Source: Mycobacterium sp. OTB74
GTDB taxonomy: Bacteria > Actinomycetota > Actinomycetes > Mycobacteriales > Mycobacteriaceae
Direction of reading: 5' to 3'
Assembly (NCBI RefSeq): GCF_029892685.1
Contig: NZ_JARXVD010000002.1
Coordinates: 62,001 to 126,000, forward strand
DNA length: 64,000 bases
Shown one piece after another: positions 27,017 to 35,803 of the stretch (position 1 is its first letter; the number at the start of each line of letters is the position of its first letter). A program made the position numbers and the translations under genes. The notes under the pieces were generated by a model. That model saw only the letters and a program-made list of their open reading frames with translations. It had not been told where the DNA came from and ran no database searches.

Positions 27017-28228
27017 CTAGACGCGCTCGATGATGGTGGCCACGCCCATGCCGCCGCCGATGCACAGCGTGACCAGCGCACGCTTGGCACCGCGACGCTC
27101 AAGCTCGTCGACCATGGTTCCGGTGATCATGGCGCCGGTGGCACCCAACGGGTGACCCATCGCGATGGCGCCACCGTTGACGTTCAGCTTCTCGTCGGGG
27201 ATGTTCAGGTCCTTCTGGAACTTGAGCACCACCGAGGCGAAGGCCTCGTTCAGCTCGAACAGGTCGATATCGTCGACCGTCAGGCCGGCGCGGTCCAGCA
27301 CCTTCTTGGTGGCCGGGGTGGGGCCGGTCAGCATGATGACCGGGTCGGCACCGCTGGTGGCGGTGGCCACGATCCGGGCGCGCGGGGTCAGGCCCTGCGA
27401 CTTGCCTGCGGCCTCGCTACCGATCATCAGCAGCGCGGCACCGTCGACGATGCCCGAGCTGTTGCCACCGGTATGCACGTGGTTGTTCTTCTCGATGAAG
27501 TGGTACTTCTGCAGCGCCACGTCGTCGAAGCCACCCATCGCGGCCAGGCCTTCGAAGGCCGGCTTGAGGCCTGCCAGGCTCTCCATGGTGGTGCCGGGGC
27601 GCATGTGCTCGTCGTGGTCCAGCACGGTCAGGCCGTTCTGGTCCTTGACCGGGATGACGGACTTGGCGAAGTAGCCGCCCGACCACGCCGCAGCAGCCTT
27701 CTGCTGGCTGCGCAGGGCGTAGGCGTCGACGTCTTCGCGGGTGAAGCCCTCGACAGTGGCGATCAGGTCGGCGCCGATGCCCTGCGGGACGAAGCCGATG
27801 CGGTAGTTGGTCTCGGGGTCAGAGGCCCAGGCGCCGCCGTCGGAACCCATCGGGACGCGGCTCATGGACTCGACACCACCGGCGTAGACCAGGTCGTCGA
27901 AGCCCGAGCGCACCTTCTGAGCGGCCAGGTTGACGGCCTCCAGGCCGGAAGCGCAGAAACGGTTGAGCTGGAAGCCGCCGGTGGTCTCCGGCAGGCCGGC
28001 CACCAGCGCGGCGGTGCGGGCGATACAACCGCCCTGATCGCCGACAGGCGAAACGACACCCAGGATGACGTCGCTGATCAGCGTCTCGTCGAGATCGGGG
28101 TTACGCCGACGCATCTCCTCGATCAGGCCGACGACCAGGTTGACGGGCTTGATCTCGTTGAGTGCGCCATTGCGCTGCTTGCCACGGGGCGTGCGAATCG
28201 CCTCGTAGATGAAGGCTTCTTCGGCCAT
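27017..28228 (-). CDS. fadA: Acetyl-CoA acyltransferase (thiolase) FadA
   Basis: Thiolase of 403 residues (Rv0859-like) that cleaves 3-ketoacyl-CoA. The nucleophilic cysteine lies near residue 93 in [10 protein letters not shown], the general-base histidine in GHPLGATGA near 357, and the second cysteine in [10 protein letters not shown] near 384. It heads the fadA-fadB operon. The 286-base region upstream contains a palindrome CCCAACC-GGGT-GGTTGGG (28317-28334) that could be a regulator site. Confidence 0.96.
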   Translation of the reverse strand: MAEEAFIYEAIRTPRGKQRNGALNEIKPVNLVVGLIEEMRRRNPDLDETLISDVILGVVSPVGDQGGCIARTAALVAGLPETTGGFQLNRFCASGLEAVNLAAQKVRSGFDDLVYAGGVESMSRVPMGSDGGAWASDPETNYRIGFVPQGIGADLIATVEGFTREDVDAYALRSQQKAAAAWSGGYFAKSVIPVKDQNGLTVLDHDEHMRPGTTMESLAGLKPAFEGLAAMGGFDDVALQKYHFIEKNNHVHTGGNSSGIVDGAALLMIGSEAAGKSQGLTPRARIVATATSGADPVIMLTGPTPATKKVLDRAGLTVDDIDLFELNEAFASVVLKFQKDLNIPDEKLNVNGGAIAMGHPLGATGAMITGTMVDELERRGAKRALVTLCIGGGMGVATIIERV

Positions 28229-28316
28229 GTGTTTGCTCCAGGTCCTGTTGAGGATGGGTATCGGGTTTGCCTACCCGCGAGTAGGCGGTCCCCTGCTCGG
28301 TAGCGTAACAGGCCCA

Positions 28317-28334
28317 CCCAACCGGGTGGTTGGG
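28317..28334. promoter_or_regulatory. Palindrome upstream of fadA
   Basis: The 18-base sequence CCCAACCGGGTGGTTGGG has 7-base arms around GGGT. It lies about 90 bases upstream of fadA, in the divergent gap to the hydrolase gene. A 14-base part of it (28313-28326) reappears in reverse complement upstream of the HSL-family hydrolase gene at 30428-30441, which hints at a shared regulator (inference). Confidence 0.4.
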
Positions 28335-28514
28335 AGCGTGCTCAGCCTCACTCGCCGGCCTTACCCGCCCCCTTTTGCCGCGACTGTGCGTGTCTGCACA
28401 TCGACACGCGCATCGGAGTGCACTCAGCGCACGCTCGCTCGACAAACCCGACTAATGCCGGGGCGAAATGCGGTATGTAGAGACCCTGCGATGCCACCTG
28501 AAAAGAGGACGCCC

Positions 28515-29300
28515 GTGCTTGAGGTCATCGACAAAGGCGTCTGCACCGAGGCACACCCCGTCCCACTGCTGTTTCTGCACGGCGGTTGCCATGCAGCCTG
28601 GTGTTGGGACGAGCATTTCCTGGACTTTTTCGCCGACAACGGGTTTCGCGCGGTGGCGCTGAGCTACCGCGGCCACGGAAAGAGCGGCCTGGACAAGCCC
28701 CTGAAGAAGTGCGCCATCGCGGACTACCTAGCCGACGCACGCCAGGTGGCGGCCGGTCTCGGTACGGCGCCGGTGCTGGTCGGGCATTCGGTGGGCGGCT
28801 TCGTCATTCAGAAACATTTCCAAGACGGACACGCCCCCGCCGCCGTGCTGATGGCGTCAGTGCCACCGCAGGGCATCATGCGCGGAGCCTTCAGGGTGTG
28901 GCGCAGCCACCCGTGGACTACCGTGCGCAACAACATCATTGGAAATAATCACTTCATGTTCAGCACGCCGCAGCTGGCCCGCGAGCACCTGTTCTCGCCC
29001 GGCACCCCCGAGCAGATCGTGGCGAACGGCGCAGCGCGGGTGCAGAAAGACAGCGTCCGCGCCGTGTTTACCGACATGGTCGTCTGGCGCCCCAAACCCA
29101 TGGCGGTGACCGCGCCCGTTCTGGTCCTCGGAGCTGAGCAGGACGGCACGATCAGCAATGCCGAAGTGCATGCCACTGCGCGTGCGTTCGGCACGAAGGC
29201 CCAACTGTTTCCGAACATGGGGCACGCCATGATGCTCGAACCCGGCTGGCGCGTCGTCGCCGAATGCATCCGAAACTGGCTTGCGCACCAGGGCTTATAG
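28515..29300 (+). CDS. Alpha/beta hydrolase
   Basis: A 261-residue alpha/beta-hydrolase-fold protein. It has the oxyanion motif LFLHGGCHAAWCW, SYRGHGKS, the nucleophile elbow GHSVGG (Ser near residue 92), the acid region VLVLGAEQDGTI and the catalytic His in PNMGHAMMLEPGW near the end. GTG 28515 is preferred as start because AGAGGA lies 6 bases upstream; an ATG at 28491 would add eight residues. Substrate unknown; it is divergent from fadA and may act on lipid esters (inference). Confidence 0.88.
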   Translation: MLEVIDKGVCTEAHPVPLLFLHGGCHAAWCWDEHFLDFFADNGFRAVALSYRGHGKSGLDKPLKKCAIADYLADARQVAAGLGTAPVLVGHSVGGFVIQKHFQDGHAPAAVLMASVPPQGIMRGAFRVWRSHPWTTVRNNIIGNNHFMFSTPQLAREHLFSPGTPEQIVANGAARVQKDSVRAVFTDMVVWRPKPMAVTAPVLVLGAEQDGTISNAEVHATARAFGTKAQLFPNMGHAMMLEPGWRVVAECIRNWLAHQGL

Positions 29301-29306
29301 CTGCGT

Positions 29307-29363
29307 CGAGTGTTGGCTTGTGTTCTACGAATTCGTGGTTGTTCGACCGCAAGCCAACACTCG
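29307..29363. terminator. Long-loop inverted repeat between convergent hydrolase genes
   Basis: Arms CGAGTGTTGGCTTG (29307-29320) and CAAGCCAACACTCG (29350-29363) match over 14 bases around a 29-base loop that itself holds ACGAATTCGT. It lies between two convergent genes. A long T-run is lacking, so termination efficiency is uncertain; such hairpins recur at convergent gene ends in mycobacteria. Confidence 0.6.
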
Positions 29364-29367
29364 GGAA

Positions 29368-30384
29368 TCAAGCAGTAACTGTCTTGATGAAGTCCGTGAC
29401 CTCCCTGACCGCACGGCGGGCGTCAAGGTTTGACGAGGCGAATACCTGGAACACATGGACCGCGCGGTCGAATATCTGCAGCCGCACCGGAACCCCCGCC
29501 TCGGCGAGCCGCTGCGCCAGCAACTCCGAGTCGGGCCGCAGCGCCTCCCGCGAACCGACCTGCAGCAGGAATGGACCCAGCCCCTGCAGATCAGAGTCCA
29601 CCGGGCAGGGCACCGGACCGCGAGTCCCGTTGCGAAGCAGGAATACCTCGCTGATCATCCGCAGGAAGTCCACCGGGAACATCGAATCCGGAACCTTTTG
29701 GGCTGCTTGATATTTCGGCTCCATATCGCTGTCAGTAGCCGCCGAAAGCAACACGCAGCCCGCGGGCGGCGTCATACCCAGATCGCGCACCGCTGCGGCG
29801 GTCATGGCCGCCATGAAGCCACCGGCCGAGTCACCGGCCAGCACGATGTTCTCGGGCTTCACGCCCTGTCCAAGCACATAACGGTAAGCGTCCACCCCGT
29901 CGGCGATGGCATCCTCGACCTGGCTCCGGGGACACAGCCGGTACCCGACGTTCAGGGCACGCGCACCACTGTCCCGCGCGATGCGGCTGACCAGCGGCCG
30001 GTGGCTGTTGATGCCCAGAGCGATGAACGCTGATCCGTGGAAATAGATGACGACCGGACCATCGGCGACCTGGGCGGTCTCGGAGTTCCAGACCCATTCC
30101 GCCGGACAGTTCGGCAACGTCACGGGCTCGGTGCGGGTACCGCGCACACCGGGCACCCAGGCGATGAATCGCTCGAGCCCGTCGTAGGACCTGTTGAGCA
30201 GGGCCTGCGGAGATCGCCTGTTGATGGCCAGCATGAGCATGGTCAGCGCAAACATGATGGGCTTGAGGGCCTGCATCAGATGGCTCTCGACGACTGAATG
30301 CCAGTTGGCCGTACCCATCCACTCCGGACCGGAATAGACGTCTTCCGATTCGACGGGTTCGGGAATCCGGCTAGGACTGGTCAT
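29368..30384 (-). CDS. HSL-family carboxylesterase/lipase
   Basis: A 338-residue hormone-sensitive-lipase-type hydrolase. The oxyanion motif is YFHGSAFIALG (HGSA instead of the usual HGGG, near residue 115), the nucleophile elbow is LAGDSAGGFMA (Ser near 177), and the C-terminal His is in FDRAVHVFQVF. The HGS variant is a notable deviation. It is preceded by a palindromic AACCG..CGGTT box (30422-30433). Likely acts on short- or medium-chain esters. Confidence 0.9.
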   Translation of the reverse strand: MTSPSRIPEPVESEDVYSGPEWMGTANWHSVVESHLMQALKPIMFALTMLMLAINRRSPQALLNRSYDGLERFIAWVPGVRGTRTEPVTLPNCPAEWVWNSETAQVADGPVVIYFHGSAFIALGINSHRPLVSRIARDSGARALNVGYRLCPRSQVEDAIADGVDAYRYVLGQGVKPENIVLAGDSAGGFMAAMTAAAVRDLGMTPPAGCVLLSAATDSDMEPKYQAAQKVPDSMFPVDFLRMISEVFLLRNGTRGPVPCPVDSDLQGLGPFLLQVGSREALRPDSELLAQRLAEAGVPVRLQIFDRAVHVFQVFASSNLDARRAVREVTDFIKTVTA

Positions 30385-30421
30385 TACGGGGCCTCCTCAG
30401 GCAACACTGCCCGCCGAGACT

Positions 30422-30433
30422 AACCGACCGGTT
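30422..30433. promoter_or_regulatory. TetR-like half-site palindrome upstream of HSL hydrolase
   Basis: AACCGACCGGTT with 5-base arms, 38 bases upstream of the hydrolase start, in the gap to the FAD oxidoreductase. The flanking CCGGTTGGGTGGGC matches in reverse complement the palindrome region upstream of fadA (28313-28326). Confidence 0.4.
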
Positions 30434-30466
30434 GGGTGGGCGTTCGCCGCCTATCCAAATACCCCG

Positions 30467-32017
30467 TCAACTGTCTAAAACGGCGTGGGCGGCGTTGTAG
30501 CCCGGAATGAAGTTGACCGCCGGCCCGCCGTGGCATCCGGCACTGCCCAGGTACAACCCTTCGATGGGCAGTTCCTGGTCGATGAATCCGCGCGGCCCCG
30601 GACGGTTGGGCCCCATCTGTTCGGGGTGTATCAGCCCGTGGCAGAAGTCGCCGCCGGGTGCACCGAACATCCGGTCCATGTGCCGCGGCGTAAATGTGGT
30701 GTGCCGCAGGATCAACTTCTCGAAGTTCGGTGCCAGCCTGGTGATCTTGTCGATCACCCGCTGACCCATCTCACGTTTCTGCGCACCGTAGTCGCCGCTT
30801 CCCTCGATGGGGAACCACAACGCGAACGCCGATGACGCGTGCTTACCTGGCGGCGCCAGCTCCGGGTCCTGAACCGACGGAATCTGCCAGGCGATCGATG
30901 GGTCGGCGGGCACGATTCCTCGGCGGGCGTCCTCCCACTGCTGCTGAAGTTCCTCGGGCGTACTGAAAATGCCGATGGTGGACTGCAATTCGGGATCGTT
31001 GAGCATCTCGTAGGGCTCGGCGAATTCCGGAATGCCGTCCAACGCGAAATGCATCTGCAGATAGCTGCCTCGGTGGTCTACCCGGCCGTAGCGGGAACGC
31101 ACGTCATCGGGCACGGCCGCGCCCACCAGTTTGTCGACCGTGACAGACGGTGCCACAGACGAAATCACTACGGGTGCAGCAATTTCCGTACCATCGTCCA
31201 ACCGCACCCCGGTAACCCGACCGTCTGCGACTGTGATTGCCGAAACCTCGCTGCGCAGCCGCACCTCTCCCCCGTGCGCCACGAAGGTGTCCTCCAAGTG
31301 CTGACAGAGAGCCCCGATGCCGCCCTTGATCTTGCGCATCAGCGACGCGTTCTCGGTGGGCACCGCCAGACCGAAGGCCAGGGCGGCAGCGCTGCCCGGC
31401 GTCTGGGGCCCGCGGTAAGTGGTGTTGCACGCCAGTACCGACATCATGCCGCGCATCGCGCCATGCTTGTCCTTGTCCGGCAGGAAACGATCCAACACAT
31501 CGGTCACCGAACCGAACAGCATGTCGGTGATCGCCGACCGCTCGAATTCATTTGTGGCGCAGGCATACATCTCGTCATAGGTCTTCGGGGGCAACCCCGC
31601 GTCGAACCGGCCCAGCGCCCGGGCGGGCGCCTGACTCCAGGCCATCAGCCCGGCCATGCCGCCAAGCGCCTCGGCCCCGTGTACCTCGTTGACGTGGTTC
31701 AGCAGCTTCATCGGGTCGGAGTAGAAGATGAACGGGTCGTCACCGACGCCGCGCAGGTTGACCGACATGACCTCCTGCTCGACGCTGGGCACTTCGTCCA
31801 GACCCAGCTCCTGACTTACGGCCAGGGCTGTGGGGAACTGCTCGGAGCCGGCGATCTCGAACTTGTAGCCGTCGAACAATTCCACGGTCGAGGCCATGCC
31901 GCCCGAATAGAGCTTTGCGTCCAGACACAAAGTGCGCCGGCCGGCCTTCTGCAGGATCACCGCCGCAGCCAGCCCGTTGTGCCCTGCTCCCACCACGATC
32001 GCGTCGTATTGCGCCAT
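30467..32017 (-). CDS. FAD-dependent oxidoreductase, phytoene-desaturase-like (NAD(P)/FAD family)
   Basis: A 516-residue flavoprotein starting MAQYDAIVVGAGHNGLAAAVIL with the dinucleotide-binding GxGxxG (residues about 10-15) and the FAD signature, then a desaturase-like C terminus with GLYLGSAGCHGGPAVNFIPGYNAA. The start ATG 32017 is fixed by the Rossmann strand; the longer frame upstream overlaps the TetR gene and is spurious. It resembles mycobacterial oxidoreductases of the carotenoid-desaturase/isomerase group; substrate unknown. The TetR gene lies 47 bases upstream on the same strand. Confidence 0.92.
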   Translation of the reverse strand: MAQYDAIVVGAGHNGLAAAVILQKAGRRTLCLDAKLYSGGMASTVELFDGYKFEIAGSEQFPTALAVSQELGLDEVPSVEQEVMSVNLRGVGDDPFIFYSDPMKLLNHVNEVHGAEALGGMAGLMAWSQAPARALGRFDAGLPPKTYDEMYACATNEFERSAITDMLFGSVTDVLDRFLPDKDKHGAMRGMMSVLACNTTYRGPQTPGSAAALAFGLAVPTENASLMRKIKGGIGALCQHLEDTFVAHGGEVRLRSEVSAITVADGRVTGVRLDDGTEIAAPVVISSVAPSVTVDKLVGAAVPDDVRSRYGRVDHRGSYLQMHFALDGIPEFAEPYEMLNDPELQSTIGIFSTPEELQQQWEDARRGIVPADPSIAWQIPSVQDPELAPPGKHASSAFALWFPIEGSGDYGAQKREMGQRVIDKITRLAPNFEKLILRHTTFTPRHMDRMFGAPGGDFCHGLIHPEQMGPNRPGPRGFIDQELPIEGLYLGSAGCHGGPAVNFIPGYNAAHAVLDS

Positions 32018-32064
32018 GTCCGCAGACTCGCACCGCCGGCCTGTTATGTCAATGGTGACAAAAC

Positions 32065-32661
32065 TCAGCCGAGCCCCAACCCGCCCGCCAGCTGGTCCAG
32101 TGCCGTGTGGCTCATTCGCGCCAGATCCGCCAGCGACCGCTCCGAACCAAGCATCCAGACCTCCATTGCGCCGAACACCGCCCCCGCGATGGTTCGCGAG
32201 GTGACGGCAATGCGCAGCCTGTCCCCGTCGTCCGCGGCAGAGCGACGGCCCAGATGTTCGGCGATGGCATCGGCGAAATCGGCCTCGACCTGACGGATAT
32301 GGCTGACGATCCGTTCTGGGTCCAGCTCCTGCTGACGCAACGCCGCGATCTTGGTGACGGCACCAAAGTCGTAGGGGAAAGAAAAGATTGCCGCTTGAAC
32401 CGCTTCCACGATCGACTCGTCTGGTGAGCGGTTCGCCAGCGCCGTGCGAAACCAGTGCAGTCCCGCGTCGTAATCGGCGAACAGCAGCTCGTGCTTGGAG
32501 GCGAAATGTCGGTAGAAGGTGCGCAGTGACACCCCGGCGTCCGCTGCGATCTCCTCGGCAGTGGTGCCCTCCACCCCCTGAGCCAGAAACCGCACCAGGG
32601 CAGCCTGCTGCAGCGCTTCGCGAGTGCGTTCGCTGCGGGCGGTCTGCGGCGGCTTGGCCAT
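32065..32661 (-). CDS. TetR-family regulator
   Basis: A 198-residue TetR-type protein with HTH over residues about 12-60 (GTTAEEIAADAGVSLRTFYRHFASKHELL) and an all-helical effector domain. The start is ATG 32661 (MAKPPQTARSERTREAL). It is upstream of and on the same strand as the FAD oxidoreductase and divergent from the DUF2834 protein, and a clean inverted repeat lies in the 70-base gap. Confidence 0.9.
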   Translation of the reverse strand: MAKPPQTARSERTREALQQAALVRFLAQGVEGTTAEEIAADAGVSLRTFYRHFASKHELLFADYDAGLHWFRTALANRSPDESIVEAVQAAIFSFPYDFGAVTKIAALRQQELDPERIVSHIRQVEADFADAIAEHLGRRSAADDGDRLRIAVTSRTIAGAVFGAMEVWMLGSERSLADLARMSHTALDQLAGGLGLG

Positions 32662-32678
32662 GGCAGTACCGTACCGCA

Positions 32679-32708
32679 GGAAGTTTTGACATGATTGACA
32701 GAACTTCC
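32679..32708. promoter_or_regulatory. Inverted repeat operator candidate
   Basis: GGAAGTT at 32679-32685 and AACTTCC at 32702-32708 flank a 16-base spacer containing a direct repeat TGACA-TGAT-TGACA. It lies in the short divergent gap between the TetR gene and the DUF2834 gene and is a good candidate for the TetR operator. Confidence 0.5.
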
Positions 32709-32731
32709 GGCGTCGAGAAGACTCCCCCAGC

Positions 32732-33202
32732 ATGGTCTCGCTCATCGTGCACGCCGTCCTGGGCCTCATCACCATCGCGATCATCGTCCGGACAAACCAG
32801 ACGATCTTCGCCCGACCCGCAGGCGGTCCCCGGTTCTCGGCGCTGGAGCTGACCTACTACGTCATCGGCATCGCCTCGATAGCGCTGGGCTACTACTTCA
32901 ACACCAAGTTCGTCATGGAATACCAACCGCCGCACGGCAATCCGTTCGTCGGCCCGGGTAGTTGGTCCGATTACATCCGGTTGATGTTCGTCAACCCGGC
33001 GGCGTCATCGGCCGGCCAGGACTACACGATCATCAACGTCATCCTGCTACCGCTGTTCACCATCACCGACGGACTGCGGCGCGGTATCCGGCATCCGTGG
33101 CTGTTCTTCGTCAGCAGCCTGTTCACCAGTTGTGCCTTTGCGTTGGCGTTCTACTTCGCGGTGATCGAGCGGCAGCGGCGCGCCGAGGCACAGCGGGTTT
33201 GA
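32732..33202 (+). CDS. DUF2834 membrane protein
   Basis: A 156-residue membrane protein with about four hydrophobic segments: residues 2-20, 38-58, 98-116 and 125-146. It has the DUF2834 pattern (ALELTYYVIGIASIALGYYFNTKF). It is divergent from the TetR gene and directly upstream of dapC (13 bases), so it might share its transcription. Function unknown. Confidence 0.82.
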   Translation: MVSLIVHAVLGLITIAIIVRTNQTIFARPAGGPRFSALELTYYVIGIASIALGYYFNTKFVMEYQPPHGNPFVGPGSWSDYIRLMFVNPAASSAGQDYTIINVILLPLFTITDGLRRGIRHPWLFFVSSLFTSCAFALAFYFAVIERQRRAEAQRV

Positions 33203-33215
33203 GACACTCCCTCAG

Positions 33216-34418
33216 GTGACGCCACCTGGAATGGTTCCCCGCCTGCGGCCGTACGCCTCCACCATCTTCGCCGAGATGTCTGCGCTGGCAGCGCGGGTCG
33301 GGGCGGTCAATCTCGGCCAGGGCTTCCCTGACGAGGACGGTCCGGTATCGATGCTCACGGTCGCGCAGCAGTCGATCGCGGCCGGCGTCAATCAATACCC
33401 GCCCGGGCCCGGCATCACAGAGTTACGGCAGGCTATCGCCGCCCAGCGCAAACGGCATTACGGCATCGACTACGACCCCGACACCGAGGTTCTGATCACG
33501 GTCGGTGCCACCGAGGCCATCGCGTCGGCGGTGATCGGGCTGGTCGAACCGGGAAGCGAGGTGCTGGTCATCGCGCCGTTCTACGACTCCTACTCCCCGG
33601 TGATCGCCATGGCCGGCTGCCATCGGGTCACAGTCCCGCTGGTGGCCGACAACCGTGACCCCTTGGTGGCCCGTCACCGTGGCTTCGCCATCGACATCGA
33701 CCGACTGCGCGCCGTGATCACACCGCGCACCCGGGCGCTGATACTCAATTCACCGCACAACCCCACCGGCATGGTGGCCGGCCCTGACGAGCTCGCCGCC
33801 ATTGCTGCCATCGCCGCCGAGCACGACCTGTTGGTGATCACCGACGAGGTCTACGAGCAGCTGACATTCAACGGGCACCGGCATATCCCCCTGGCCGGCT
33901 ACCCGGGCATGGCCGAGCGGACCGTCACCATCTCCAGCGCAGCCAAGATGTTCAACTGCACCGGCTGGAAGATCGGCTGGGCCTGCGGGCCCGCCGAATT
34001 GATCGCCGGGGTGCGGGCCGCCAAGCAGTACCTGACGTACGTCGGCGGCGCGCCGTTCCAGCCCGCCGTCGCCCACGCCCTCAATCACGAGGACGCCTGG
34101 GTGGCCGACCTTCGCGACGCGTACCGAGGCAAGCGGGACCGACTGGCCGCCGCTCTGGGTGACATCGGGTTCGACGTACACGACAGCTTCGGCACCTACT
34201 TCCTGTGCGCAGACCCGCGGCCACTGGGCTATGACGACAGCACCGCCTTCTGTGCAGGGCTGCCCGAACAGATCGGCGTGGCTGCAATCCCGATGTCGGC
34301 GTTCCTGGACCCCGACTCACCGGACTCGGCGGGCTGGAATCACTTGGTACGGTTCGCCTTCTGCAAGCGCGACGACACTCTGGACGAGGCGATCAGCCGA
34401 CTCCGGTCACTGACCTAG
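33216..34418 (+). CDS. dapC: PLP-dependent aminotransferase DapC-type (Rv0858c-like)
   Basis: A 400-residue class-I aminotransferase. It matches Rv0858c, which was assigned to N-succinyldiaminopimelate transamination in lysine/peptidoglycan precursor synthesis. It carries the substrate-binding VNLGQGFPDEDGP, NSPHNPTG, ITDEVYE and the PLP lysine in SSAAKMFNCTGWKIGW (Schiff-base Lys near residue 245), plus the C-terminal RFAFCKRDD. The GTG start gives a family-length product. The exact transamination in vivo is inferred from M. tuberculosis. Confidence 0.93.
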   Translation: MTPPGMVPRLRPYASTIFAEMSALAARVGAVNLGQGFPDEDGPVSMLTVAQQSIAAGVNQYPPGPGITELRQAIAAQRKRHYGIDYDPDTEVLITVGATEAIASAVIGLVEPGSEVLVIAPFYDSYSPVIAMAGCHRVTVPLVADNRDPLVARHRGFAIDIDRLRAVITPRTRALILNSPHNPTGMVAGPDELAAIAAIAAEHDLLVITDEVYEQLTFNGHRHIPLAGYPGMAERTVTISSAAKMFNCTGWKIGWACGPAELIAGVRAAKQYLTYVGGAPFQPAVAHALNHEDAWVADLRDAYRGKRDRLAAALGDIGFDVHDSFGTYFLCADPRPLGYDDSTAFCAGLPEQIGVAAIPMSAFLDPDSPDSAGWNHLVRFAFCKRDDTLDEAISRLRSLT

Positions 34419-34432
34419 GCGGCATCGACGCG

Positions 34433-35158
34433 CTAATCCAGTTGAGATGTTTCGTCCTCCGCCAGCAAGCCGGTGTCGCTGGGGAACGTCGCGATGACGT
34501 CATTGAGGCGGTGTGCGTGCCGGGTCGTGGCTGCCAATAAACGTTCGGAATCACGTGCCAGGAACGCAACCAGCATCTCGTCGTGGTCGATGTTCAGTTT
34601 GGTCCAGTGGTCGGAGTCGACGTGGACCATCGGCTGAACAGGCTCGATCATGTTCCAGGCCATATCGAGCATGCGCAACAGGCGCTGCATACCGCTCGGC
34701 CGGGCCAAGGCCATGTGGAAGTTTCGGCTCTCCCGCTGATAAGCCGCCCCGTCACCGTCGATGATCGCCTGCGCCAATCGCTGGTTGGCCGCCACCGCTG
34801 CGGCCCGGTCCTCCTCGGTGGCGCGATGTACTGAGACAGCCAAAGCCGCAGCTTCCAGAGATTCCCCCACGATGTACATTTCCCGCAGCTCCTGGGCGGT
34901 CAGCTGGGCCACGGAGTAGCCGGCGTTCGGCCGGTGCGTCACCAGTCCCTCACCGGTCAGCGTCTTGAGCGCCTCACGAACCGGAATGTGGCTGACGCCT
35001 AACAGATCCGCCACTTCTGACAGCGGCACCGGTGTTCCGGGCGGCACGTCGCCGTTGAGGACGACGCGTCGCAATTCGTTCACTACGGATTGCTGCGGCC
35101 CGCCGTTGCGACTTGCCACCAGTTTTTCCAAAAACACGGAGGGGCGATGCGGCGGCAT
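34433..35158 (-). CDS. GntR-family regulator with FCD domain
   Basis: A 241-residue FadR-like repressor: N-terminal winged helix (residues about 20-85; SEVADLLGVSHIPVREALKTLTGEGLV) and C-terminal FCD ligand-binding domain with the metal-site histidines (FHMAL, HDEMLVAFLARD, HAHRLND). It converges on dapC. FCD regulators sense carboxylic acids or fatty acyl effectors; its ligand and targets are unknown. Confidence 0.9.
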   Translation of the reverse strand: MPPHRPSVFLEKLVASRNGGPQQSVVNELRRVVLNGDVPPGTPVPLSEVADLLGVSHIPVREALKTLTGEGLVTHRPNAGYSVAQLTAQELREMYIVGESLEAAALAVSVHRATEEDRAAAVAANQRLAQAIIDGDGAAYQRESRNFHMALARPSGMQRLLRMLDMAWNMIEPVQPMVHVDSDHWTKLNIDHDEMLVAFLARDSERLLAATTRHAHRLNDVIATFPSDTGLLAEDETSQLD

Positions 35159-35301
35159 GGAGCCACCCTACGCGCATCTGCAGTTCCGCCACCGTAATCG
35201 TGTGCCGTGGCGTCTGTGCTGGTGAGGGGCTTGGCGACAATGTGCAGCAAGTTGTTCTGATCGCCGTGGACGTGCGAGACCAATTTCCGCGGTGAGGCCA
35301 A

Positions 35302-35739
35302 CTACCCGTAAAACCTGGTGACGCGGGTCCGCAGCCGGTCGATCGCGTCGTCAAGGACCAATTTTCGAGCCCGCCGCAGCAGGAATTCCGGGATGGGAGC
35401 GGCCAGGTCGATGATGAGGTCGAACCGGACGCGGGTCAGGTCCCCCTCGCGGGTCAACTTGTACTCGGCGTGCTGCCCGCGCTGCTGGAACGTATCGGCT
35501 GCGTCCCAGACCATCCAGTCGTCGCCCCAGTGGTACTCCAGGAGTTCCTTATCGGTGAAACCCATGATTTTCACGGTCGCCTTGACGTGGTGTGGGCGGC
35601 CGTCCGGGTATCGATCCACCACTTCTATGTCCCGACGCAGCTTCGACCACGACGACACCTCGTCCGTGTCCGCCAACGCATCCAGGATGGCTTTGGGCGA
35701 GGCGTCCATCACCGCTTCTCGGGACGCCATAACTGCCAT
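35302..35739 (-). CDS. SRPBCC (START-like) protein, Rv0857/Rv0856-like
   Basis: A 145-residue START-like fold protein (EAVMDASPKAILDALADTDEVSSW...), a hydrophobic-cavity fold seen in polyketide cyclases and lipid-binding proteins. The start is taken at ATG 35739; an ATG nine bases downstream is an alternative, and upstream open frame is antisense-like. It lies downstream of the CoA-transferase Far and pairs with a second SRPBCC gene on Far's other side, as in the Rv0854-Rv0857 region. Ligand unknown. Confidence 0.88.
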   Translation of the reverse strand: MAVMASREAVMDASPKAILDALADTDEVSSWSKLRRDIEVVDRYPDGRPHHVKATVKIMGFTDKELLEYHWGDDWMVWDAADTFQQRGQHAEYKLTREGDLTRVRFDLIIDLAAPIPEFLLRRARKLVLDDAIDRLRTRVTRFYG

Positions 35740-35803
35740 AAAGGCAAATTTAGACCTGTATATGGATGACGTACAGGGGTTCTGCTGGCTAACTTTTGAA
35801 AAA

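Noticed and set aside
25631-28303. An 890-codon plus-strand open frame over fadA-fadB
   Set aside because: It is the shadow of strongly supported minus-strand genes with exact catalytic motifs; its own translation is low-complexity and has no family.
30839-32293. A 484-codon plus-strand frame antisense to the FAD oxidoreductase
   Set aside because: Shadow of the flavoprotein; typical high-GC mirror frame.
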